A stretch of 64,000 bases of DNA from Marthasterias glacialis (lineage: Eukaryota; Echinodermata; Asteroidea; Forcipulatida; Asteriidae): positions 3,836,256-3,900,255 of the forward strand of contig OU452230.1 in NCBI GenBank assembly GCA_911728455.2. The letters run 5' to 3'. Of the stretch, positions 24,701 to 36,700 are shown piece by piece (within the stretch, counting starts at the first letter, position 1; each line of letters begins with the position of its first letter). The notes below the pieces were generated by a model that was not told the origin of the DNA, searched no databases, and saw only the letters and a list, made by a program, of their open reading frames with translations. The position numbers and the translations under genes are program-made.

Positions 24701-27700
24701 TTGAATCTGAGAAGCGTTATGGCCGTAACGCTTCTCAGAATGTGTATTCCAATGACGGATACTTCTTCTGCGTGAACGCAACCGCTCCAGATTTTTTGGC
24801 GATATCTAAAAAACGCTGCCACCTTTTGAAATGAAATTTACACAGGTTAGTTTTATGGTATATATCTACAATTATATAGCATTAAGGCAAACGTACGGTT
24901 CCAAAAACCAAAGGTATACTTTGCCTTTAAATGTTAAAGAGTTGTTCTTGCCTGATGTTCATTTTGGGAAAACGAATGTATCCATTGATTTGTTGCGCCA
25001 TTTACAGAAACTACATGTCGCTTGAGTACATTTGTTTCTGCTTTCTCTGGACTGGTATTTTAAAACCGGAAAGCAATCTTCCAGATTGTGTTTTTTCCCC
25101 ATGTTTATTGATGTTGGATGAAATGGTGAAGCATTTAAAAAAAAAAAAGGAAAATTTAAAATAAATGAATGCGCATTCTCTGTTGTTGTAAATGAAAAGG
25201 CTATCCACTTGTTTGTCAACAACAGTATAATGTCTTCTTTTCTTTTTCCAGTACAACCTATTCAAGAAGCGTATCCTGAACGAAAAAGTTACAACTGCAA
25301 CTACCACTGTTTACAGGTAATGAAAACATTTCTTCAGTTCTTTGGAGCTGTACAAAAAATAATTTGAATTTATTTTCGGTGATTGGAAGTTCCTCTGTTC
25401 CACAGAACCAAACCAGAGAACTGGTACTTCGCCGCCGTTGCTGGCGTCTAAGAAGCACAAAATAGTGTACCCTCGTCTGTGCTGATACGCATTTGGTTAC
25501 CATCGCTGTGAATGCGTATACTAACAAAAAACGCATGGAATATGAACACACGCACCACGATCGCGCCACGATCGCGCCACGCGCTTTCATAATTGTGCCA
25601 TATTATGGATTGTGCTGGATATGGGCATAGAAAATACGCCATATTTTTCAAGCGCGCTCTTTTGATGCGCTGTCTACCATTCGATTTCAGCAAATGACGG
25701 GTTTTCTCGAGTGTGCACTATTGAGGAACGACGCGGTTACACAGGGCTTTATAGGAAGTATCGGTTCTCTGTTTTGTTTCTATGCTCTGTTCATATGGCT
25801 TGATCAATTCATTTCAAACCTTCTAAGATGTTCAGTCCTCCACTGTGGGGAATTGACAAAATTAAAACTTGTACATGTGGGCGTACCTTTTCAAACAACC
25901 AGAATTATTATTATTATATATTTCTGGTAATGAAACCAAGGATGCCTCGTAAGTGAACTTAATCACTGTAGCTCTCAAGCCTGAAGAAACCTGTAGATAA
26001 GAATGCTTGCCATGTGAACCAGACACCGTAACTCCTACTCTTCCATGATAAGTGTTCTGGGTTCTTTTACGTGCACTACCTTTCCTAGTGCACGGGACCT
26101 ACGGCTTAATGTCCCATCCGAAGGACAAAGCAATTATGGTAAAGTATCTTGCTGAAGGACACAAGTGCCGCAACCGGGATTCGAACCCACACTCTGCTGC
26201 CAACAACACCAGAACTTGAGTCCGGTGATCTTAACCGCTCAGCCACGACACTCCACAATTAACTCTGCACTTGTCTTTTTTCTTTCTATTTCTTTCTTCT
26301 TCCCGATTGTTGGTGGGGAGAAAGATTTTAGCTCCAGTTCATTTTTGAAATTTGTTAATAATAAAGTTGAAAATCAAGTCCTTTATGCATGGATGTGCTT
26401 GACATGAAAGTATTTATATTTCATCGTCAAATTTGTGAAATAGCGACAACTCTGAGTCTTTATTTATTTGTACCGATTCTCTTACAGGTGCGGTCCATTG
26501 ATTGATCTATGTCGTGGACCTCATGTCAGACACACTGGGAAAGTCAAGGCAATGGATGTCGTCAAGGTTTGTTTCATCACCTCTTATTGGACCCTCTTTC
26601 CTAGTGTACCAAAGACCACTCTTATGGTGTGGTCTCTTTTTTTGTCGGAGTCCCTGTATGCATTATGTTAAACAGTCGGGCGGAACAACTCTGGGGCATC
26701 TTAGGTTCAGACGTCGATCTTGTCATTACATTTACATTTACATTTACATTTAATTCGACATTTATTTCCATACTTTCCAATGTATACATCAAATTATAAA
26801 TGAATATAAAACGTTAATAGAAGTACAATACGTTATAGCATTTAGAAACAATACAGGGGGAAAGTATGGGGCTGTTCATGGTAAGCCGAGGCTTGTAAAG
26901 AACAGCTTTGAACAGACATTAAGAAAAGCACAAAGACAAACGGACATGGGGAAAACTGGACAGACAACAAAGAGGAGATACAGAACAGTCAAGACAAAGA
27001 CAGGAGGAAAAATGACAATAAAATTCAATAATATGCAATGTAACAAAGGGAAGATGACAATCATAAGTCGTCGCAGCGCTAACACACCAACGAAGGCGCA
27101 AATCCGTCAACGGTGGCGAACAGGCAATAGTGCTACTACTGCCCACTCGCCACCCCGCCAGATCCGCACCGGATGAGCCGAACTTAATGCAAATTTATGT
27201 TAGTTAAGTTCACCTGTCTTAAACCGAAATTTAGAGTCGCTCCTAATCTATTTGGTTCGGCCCAACTCTGGAGCGCCAATCTGAAACGGATGTTAGAAGA
27301 ATAATGTATCAAATTAGTAATGCTTTCTATCAAGTTTTAAGGCAATTATCAGTTGGTATTTGAAAACATTCTAACCTTTTTATCAGTTTGTGACGATTTT
27401 ATTGACTTGTCTGTCTAGAATTCTGCCACCTACTGGGGCGGCAATGCGGAGGCAGAGTCTCTCCAGCGTATCTATGGGATCTCCTTCCCGGATACCAAGC
27501 AACTGAAGGAATGGCAACACTTCCAGGCAGAGGCTGCCAAGAGGGACCATCGTAAACTGGGAAGGGTAAGCAACAGTGGTTTAATCTAGGATAATCTAAA
27601 TTGGTCAGGAAAACCTATATTTGCTCTTTTTTTAAATTCTAATCTATGTTTTTTTTCCTTCCTTTTTTGTATAGTTGTTGCCCTGGTTTTACTTAATAGT

Positions 27701-30700
27701 CTGAAGGACAAAATCACCATAGTGCTTAGATACATAGTATTAAGCGTGGTAGAAATGTATTTTATTGTTATTATTATTAAAACTGAAAAATTTAGGCGAA
27801 AACTTTGTGAAATTGGCCAGAAAAACCTATTATTTGCTTTCATTGACTTCGATGGGTTTTTATTCTTTTTCTTTTACAGGATCAAGAGTTGTTTTTCTTT
27901 CATGAGCAGAGCCCAGGTAGTTGTTTCTTTCAACCCAAAGGAGCTCATATCTACAACACGCTAATTGACTACATCAAGGTTAGTTTATGACTTCGGAAAA
28001 TAAATCATTTTGCACAAATAATTATTCCCAAGCCTTTTTTTTCTCTCTACTTACACCATAAAACCAACCTGTGAAAATCATTGAATTCGGTGGTAACGTT
28101 GTAGTGAAATCAAGGAAGAATATTTTGTTTTTCTCCGGGATTTTGTGCACGATCGAGTTTGACTTAATTTGATTGAGGTAATTTAAATAAGCAACAGTGA
28201 CTTGTGAGGTCTTGAAATGCTATTTCATTGAGTTTGATGGTATGTTTTTACTGAAATATTTTTCTGGAGAATTAAGGCTGGTAATGAGTGAGCTTTTACA
28301 TCCCAACAAATCATTTTTTTTTTTCCCCCCCCCCCCCCCGATGTTTAACAATCGTGTTATTTGTTTATGGAAAAAATCCGACCCATTAAGGGAGTTTTTA
28401 AGGTCCTCTCGAGAAATTGGTAGTAAAACATTATCACATGATCGTGAGCCAAATTCTCACTGGTCCATACCTTTTAAAAACCATTAAAATTGACATTCAA
28501 ATCATGCTATTTGAACGTCTTAAAATTCAATTTGGCTCATAGCAGATTTGTAAGGTACAAACCGAGCATCAATGAAGGGTTTTTGAGGTAACATCTGCTG
28601 GAATACCTTCAGTTTGCAAGAGCTGTACATGTCTCTTCAGACTAATCAATAAAAAAACGAATAAGAACATCAACAAGTTCATACTCAAAAGTAAAACAGT
28701 CTTCATTCAGTATTTTGGTTTCTGGGTGTTGAGAGTAAACAAGCGGAATATAAAACATCCAATTCTGATTGTTATCTTTGATCGGTTGCAGATTGCACCA
28801 CAGCACCTTGTAAACCCCTTACATGGTGCTAAGAAAAGGAACAGGGGTGGATTTCACAACACTAATCCTAACTTAGGACTAGTCCTAACTTATGACAAGT
28901 CATATATGTTATACTCATCCTAACTCGAGATAAGACTAGTCCTAGCACTTTGTGAAATCCACCCACCCCAAGTCTTATACCCTAAAAACATAACTCCGCA
29001 TACCTTGCAGGCGGGAAAAACTACTGAGCGCTTTGAGACGCCCATCGAGTGTGATAAAGTGCTATAAAAATAAAAAAATGTGTCTAATTATTATTATTTT
29101 TAATACAAACAATAGAAAAGAATTGTTTTTGTTGTTGTTTTTCCAGAGTGAGTATAAGAAACGTGGTTTTCAGGAGGTGATGAGTCCAAACATCTACAAT
29201 AGTAAGCTATGGCAAATATCAGGCCATTGGCAACATTACGCAGTAAGTGTCTCATCAGTTCAAGGGTTCTCCCTGGTCCCAAGTTTGTTGCTCAGCTTAC
29301 CATGAGTGACTGAAATATCAGTGGTTATGGTACATGTAGCTTAAAAAAATCCATGTTTAAAGGTGCTGCGTCGTCGTGATTATAGCAGCAGATGAAATAA
29401 CCCAGTTGCTACGCGCACTGGTGCAGCGGCGGTCACATCACAAATTGACAGAGACGGCACCCTTTGTGATTTGACCGCAAGCCCGCGCGAGTGCAGTACC
29501 TGGGTGACAGTTCGTCTTTTCATGCACAGCCACAGGCCTGCTATAATCATGATGACACAGCCCCTTTAATATAAGTGTATTTTACCAGCTAGCACAGATG
29601 TTGGCGGAAACTCTGTAAACAGATAACGCCGACTGTAAGCATGGCAGGTTGTGGCTGAGCAGTTTACGGCACCAGACTCAAGTTCTGGTGGCTAAGACAT
29701 CAGCGTGTGGGTTGGAATCCTGGTCCTTAGAACATGATGCTTAACTATTATTAACCCATGAGTAAATGGGTACCTGTGAGGGCAGAGGTGGTTCAATTTG
29801 CTTACTGTTAAACAGTGCTATGAAATTAGGCCCATATTTCAAAAAGGCTAATTAAAATGTAGTAACACAAACTCTGTGTACATATGGTTTGTTTGTAGGA
29901 AAACATGTTCTCCTTTGAAGTCGAGAAGGAAACTTACGCATTGAAGCCAATGAATTGCCCCGGCCACTGGTAAGACATTTCATTCACTTTTATTACATTG
30001 TAATTCACTGAATGTTTAGACACAGAAAAATGTCACAGGCGTGTGATTTCTCAGGATTTTTTTTCCTGATTTCAGGATTTTCTCAAATCTCCTTTGTCCT
30101 TAAAATTGTCTTGAATAGAAGTGAAGCAGTCGCCAAAGTGAGAAAGAAAAGTCCACATTGTGTCCAAACCTGTAGTATTGTATTTCTGGTGATGCACAGA
30201 GTCTGTAAACCTCCTGAATTGTAACATCTGGGAGGTTCTGGGTCTAGATTAAGTGGGAAAACAGACCCGCAAGCAATTTGTCAGGAATTTTCAAATTGGA
30301 CAAATCTCATCCCTGTATTTTCCAAAGTCACCTGAGCTATAAGGCAACAAAATATTTTTTCGGTGTACAGAAGTTAAATAAAAAAAGGTATGCAAAAGAG
30401 TTCATGTTGAAAAAAAGAAAGTTTTGTTTGAGTGAAATGTGTTGCTGTGTAAAAATACCAGTTAACAGGGGTGGGATTTCTTTCTGTTAACGTAGTTAAA
30501 TATTGCACGGTGTTGTAGTGAGTCATAAACATTGTGAAAACTTAATTACTCTAATTCCTCAAAGATTCATACCATGTTTTTTTTCCGTTCAATGGGGCCA
30601 GGTGTGGATTTCACAAAGCGCCAGGACTAGTCTTTATCTCGAGTTAGGATGAGTAACTAGTCCTAACTTATAGAACTAGTCAGTAAGCTAGGACTAGTGC

Positions 30701-33700
30701 TAAGTTAGGACTGGTTTTGTAAAATCCACCCCAGGCACACTGATCTTATCAGTTTTAAAGTGCTTGGCTGCTGACTTGCTGTATAATGTGGTAGGCCTCA
30801 TTGAGGTTTGTGGTTTGTTCCTGGAAATACCTACAGTGGGTTAAGGGACTCTTCCGAAAAAATAATCTGTGTTTTTTATGTTTACTCCTAGTCTAATATT
30901 TGACCACCGCCCTCGCTCCTGGCGTGAACTGCCGCTTCGTATGGCAGATTTCGGTGTGTTACATCGCAACGAGTTGTCTGGCGCCCTCAGTGGGCTGACC
31001 CGAGTCAGACGCTTTCAGCAGGATGATGCTCATATATTCTGCACCCAGGATATGGTAAGTGCTACAAATCAACTTTTTGGAGGAGAAAGGATGTGTCATA
31101 TTTCTCTTTTGGACGTGTTACTTTTTTCGGGTGTAGAGTTGTAAGGATGAAACCTAAATAGTATACTCAATAGAGTTGATTTGTGCACTATAGAGTAGAA
31201 AGACATACAGATGGATTTAAGAAAGTCTTACACTGAAAGCCCCAGCTCAACATTGACAGAGAGTCTGTAAATGCTTCCGTTCTTTGCACAAATCAAGATA
31301 TTTGTAACAAAACCAACTCGTGAAAATGTCAGCTTAATTCGTTGTTTCATTTGCGCAAAAAAACGGTTAAAATGCTTTCAGCATTTTGTACGCATCAGCA
31401 GAATTTTCGTATCACTGAGACGAAAACTACAGGCAGAAATTTTTCAAGGAATGTTTTTTGCCATCATTATCTTTACCATATAAGGTATATGTAAATCCGT
31501 GAGCATTTATGTTTTTCTTCTTACCAGTGTTGAGCTGGGGCATTAACAGTAGTTATTAACACCATTATTATTTTTGCGTGTTTGACGTTTAATTTTGTTA
31601 TTCGTTACCCAGATTCAGCAGGAGATCAGAGGCTGTCTGGATTTCTTCAAGGCAGTGTACGGCACGTTTGGCTTCAACTACAAACTTGCTCTATCCACTC
31701 GCCCTAAGAACTTCCTGGGTGACATCGAGGTCTGGAACAATGCAGAGAAGGTAAGGCTCTCCACGGTCAGAAATATTTGTCAGTTATTTCCCCGAATATA
31801 TGATGGAGGTGGTCATTCAATAACTGCAAGTCTCATCAGTTCAACTTACTATTAACAAACTGTTTGCTCTTAAAAATCAAGACTCACAGTAAAATGACAG
31901 TAACCTTTGTGGGAAGTTCAGAACATTTGAACTGCTTTGCGGTATTATTAATAAGATGTCATAATACCGGAATCTTATATAGCACACATAAATACCAATA
32001 TTAATAAGGTACTCACGGCACTGGAACAGAGAGAAACAAGCAGTTGAGGAATTTGTGAAGAAGGAGTTCCAATGTGAAACATCAGAGTGCCCACTAGGGA
32101 AGTGCAGTGGCGCAAGTTGCTGCCAAACCATACCGAAACACCGGGAGAAGCCCCTTCTCTTTCACGATGAGTGTTCCGGGTTCTTTTACGGGCGTTACAC
32201 AACATACAGGACCTATGGCTTAACGTCTTATCCAAAGGATGGAGCAATTATGCTTCAGTGCCTTGCTCAAGGACACATGTGCCACGACAGGGATTCGAAC
32301 CCACACTCTGCTGCCGACAACACCAAAACTTGAGTCTCTGTGAACAAGACCGCTTGGCCGCAACACTCCACGCCACAACACTCCACATTCTTAAACAAAA
32401 ATTAATGTGTAAAGCACAACAATGCCAAGATCAGAACTAATATGGTAATACAAAAAAAAAAGAACAGAGTGTAAGGTTTTGACCCAAATACTTGTGTCTT
32501 TTTTTAACAATGCAGCAATTGGCAGCCACGCTTGATGAGTTCACTAGCGATTGGAAGTTGAATCCAGAGGATGGTGCTTTCTATGGACCGAAGGTAAGAT
32601 CCGAGGGTAGACCACGGATGGGAGAAGAAGCATGTCTGCTGCCACCTAGTGGTTCAAAGATCCTCATTGCTCTATTTTGATCTTGAGGCACACTATGTGC
32701 CCATCTACTTTTTCATATCGATAAGAACCAAATTATTATTCAAGCCCCATCCACCAGAGCAACTTTCTATTAATGCCGCCCACGAGCAAATATTATGACC
32801 CTTTATTTTTAACATTTCTGGTTTAATAAAAAAAAACTGAATTTGTAGCCTGGTGGCTAAATTGCAGCAATGCAATTTACAAAAAAAATTACTTTATTGA
32901 TTTTTTATGACCGTTTTTTAACAGCCTGTAGATTTTTAATTGCACAGTGCTTTGTGATATCTATGTGACATTGAAAGTGATTTTTTAATAATTATTATTA
33001 TTATATTTATGTACACAGGATTACAAGTTTACAGGTAGACACGTAGCTGACAACAAAACATTTTTTTTTTTAAATGACTAAACTATTGCTGGTTCAAAAT
33101 ACTGACAGAGTGTGGTATCAGACTATTTTTGTGTTTGCCTTTCACTGAATTTCAGAAAGATTATCACTGTTTCTAAGCTTATATTATTTGCACAACACAA
33201 CTTCTCGGCTTGGGTAACCAGTGACGAAACATACTCTTTCAGTTTCGAAACAAAGATTTTTTCTGCGATCTCGGTGAGAAACCAAGTTGCACTTTATAAG
33301 GGCGTGATCGTAAACCCATAACCCTTGTTGTCTTGATCTGCCCTGACCCACAGACAAAAGGCAGGAGAGAGAGAGAGCAATCCAACTGGCAGAATCTTGT
33401 TTACATTTTGTGTGATGGGATTTTAACGTGTCAGGCTTTTTCAGGTGCATGTTGGGTGGTATGAGTGGCCAGTGCGTAAAGCGATTGCCTCTCACCACTG
33501 TGGCCCTGGGTGCGATTGTTCTCTCCTATGCCACGAGGGTTTTTCTCTGGGCCCTCCGGTTTTTCTCCCCGTGGAAAAATCAAACTTTTTCAATCTCTGG
33601 CTGTGCTCCGTGGTCATAAATGGGTTGATGTGGCTGGCTGCCAAAGGCAACCGTGCATGCCTGCAGCTGGAACATGTGTAGCTGAGTCCTTCGCAGTTCA

Positions 33701-36700
33701 GCTTTCAGCTGCCAGTAAGGATGATAAGCCACCCAAATTATTAATTGGTCAATAGACCGATCCATTAAGCTCCGCCCTTACTGTATTGACTAATCACAGA
33801 CATGATTGCGCAACCGAAAGTCAGACAAAAGTCTGGCAAACACTTTGGCTCACAGTAGGCGGGGCTTGATGGATCCTTCTATTCATTAAGGGGTGGAGCT
33901 TAATGGATTGGTCTTAATGGTCTGTTCTGAATACAAGTAAACAAAAAAATGCTACACTGTTTACAGATTGATATCAGCATTCAGGACGCATTGCGTCGCT
34001 TTCATCAAACTGCAACAATCCAGCTTGACTTTCAGCTACCCATCAGATTCAATCTCAAGTACTCCAGGTAAGACTTGTTTCAGGCCAAACCTCAGGGCGC
34101 CCTCATGGATGTTTCGGGATGGGAAAAGGGATGGAGAAACCAGTGCACGTAAATCAGGGAAAAATCTCCACTTGCCCAGAGGGTTTGATTCCTAAAATTC
34201 TCTAATTGACTTCAATAATTGACTAATTATTTCTTGTGGACATACTTGATGGGGGGAAAAAACAGCAGAATACTGAACTTGTGGGATTTTTAAGTTACTG
34301 GTCCAGTTCTAAGTCTGATGGACATTGCCCAGCAGTCAGTCCATAATTCGAACACTAAAGCCTGAAATGTGTAGACTGTGTTTGTTTTTTCTAGTTAAGG
34401 AATTGAATGTATACTTCCTGTGGTCATACTTGGTGGGGGAAAAACACCAGAATGCTGTGGGAATGTGAAATTACTAAGCTATATGCTAATACAACTTTGC
34501 GCTTTGGGGCAGTGGTCCGATTCATGTTCACAAAGAGCTAAGATTGATCATGACTGCAAATCAATCTTAATGACTAAGCAAAGTGTGATGTCACAATACA
34601 AATCACTATAATATGATAATACTGACTACTCATCTTAAGATGAATCTTGGTGCTTTCTGAAATCGAGCCTAGGGAACCTAATTTTGGAAGCGTCTTTTTT
34701 TTTTTTTTTTTTTTTTTTTTCCCCAACTCGATAAGTGAATCCTGACTTTTCCTTTAACCCCCTTGCAGCCAAGATGGGACAGAGAAGAGACCTGTGATGG
34801 TCCATCGTGCCGTCTTGGGTTCTGTAGAGCGTATGATGGCCATTCTGACTGAGAACTACGGAGGAAAATGGTAAGTTACTCAAACTGTCATCACTTTAGG
34901 TTTGTCGTGTCTGAAGGGTCTTCAACCAGTTGCCGCCAGTGTTGTCCCGTCTCCCTGGCAGGATTCTTTTGGAAGAATTGCCAGAATCTGTTTTTCTTTG
35001 AGGTTACCTCTAGCACAAAGAAACCCTGACTTGATAGTGCCAAGAGAAGGAAAGATTCTCTTTATTGGTTTGTCTGTTTTGTTTCTCGACCCAGAAAATG
35101 TCAAATTCACACGGCCTGAATTACAAGACATCGGCCGTTACCTGCAGCATAGGAGTGGAACTACGGCATAGGTCATGGCCATGTGATACAGAACCTAGCC
35201 AAAGGCGAGGTCCTTTATCGTATGGCCACGACCCTACATAGTTTTAAACAGCCGTTCAAGGCTGAGTCTTTTAAGTTTGATTCCCATTCATAAATGCCCT
35301 TTTTGTTAAAAAAAGCTGCTAATGTAGGAAAATCTGTTAAATGAAAATTAAATTATTCCTGTTAAGTAAATTGAAGATTTGACGTCATTTGTGACAGGCC
35401 CTTCTGGTTGTCTCCACGTCAAGCCATGGTGATCCCAGTCGGCCCCGTCTTCAACGAATACGCCACAGAAGTCAAGAATAAGATCTTTGAGGCTGGCTTC
35501 TGCTGCGAGGTAGACGTTGACGCTGGTGACACAATGAACAAGAAGATACGTAATGCACAGCTTTCCCAGTTCAACTTCATCTTTGGTAAGAATGCTCTTT
35601 AAGACCTGGTTGCAGGAGGTATATTTTTACAAGCAATTTTGAGCCAATCAACCCAACTGCATGGCATGCAAAAAGGAACACTTTGTGGCACAAAAAGACA
35701 TTTTTTATATCACGGTCCGACTCCCAAGAATCATGTGTGTGAAAATTGAAATGTGTACGGTTTTTCTTCTGGGAGATTGGTTGGAACTCCCTGCAGGAGG
35801 CTTGGAATTACATGGAGGTCATGTTGCCCTGGGTCTTGGCCTTGGTGCCCTTTCAAAACTTTCCCCATAGACTTTTAGATTTTCCAATGGATGTGCCCTT
35901 TGCAAAATGAAAATGGCCTCGCCCTCTCAAAGCTGAAACTCCAGGCCTGCGCTGGTTGCCTGCAAATTGCCCTGTGTGACATGGCCCCCAAACTCTTCTG
36001 CCTGTCTCAAAACAGGATTTTTCCACTGCATTTAAAACAATTGAGAATACGGTAAAACTGCTATGATATCATTGCTTCATTATTGGCTCAGTGTTTTTTT
36101 TTGTTGGTCAGATTTCAGCCATTCTGGATTTAGTGGCCTCAAAATTAGTTGTTATGAATTGGAAATTACCATTAAAGGACCTGTCAGCAGTGAGCCGATC
36201 ATTTAGTAACCTGCCACAAAATGAGAGTGAATTCAGAAAAAACAACAACATTATTTTAAGTTTTTAGAAATGGACACCAGAAGTTTAGTTTTCTTAATTG
36301 TTTTGTATTGTACATTAATGTTCCAAATTAACAAGAACCGTTTTGAGCAAGGTGTCCCACATGTTCGCATGGGAGACTGCTGCCATGGCCATACAAAATG
36401 AAATGAGCGACTGCAAGTGAAGCAAAGCGTGCGCTTTGGTGGTTAGAGGGACGGTCTCGTCAAAGTTGTACACCCCTGTCAACTTGTACACAATAGTTGA
36501 CCTTTGTCTTTTTAAATATTTGGAAAACTCTTCTGTTCATCAACGTTACTTTACCAATGATGAAATAGATTCAAATGTGAATTGAAAGGTGTTAAATAGT
36601 GTTATATTTCTTTTCCTTCTTTTCTTTTTGAAGTCGTGGGAGAGAAAGAGAAGACCAACACCACCGTCAATGTGCGCACCAGGGACAACAAAGTGCATGG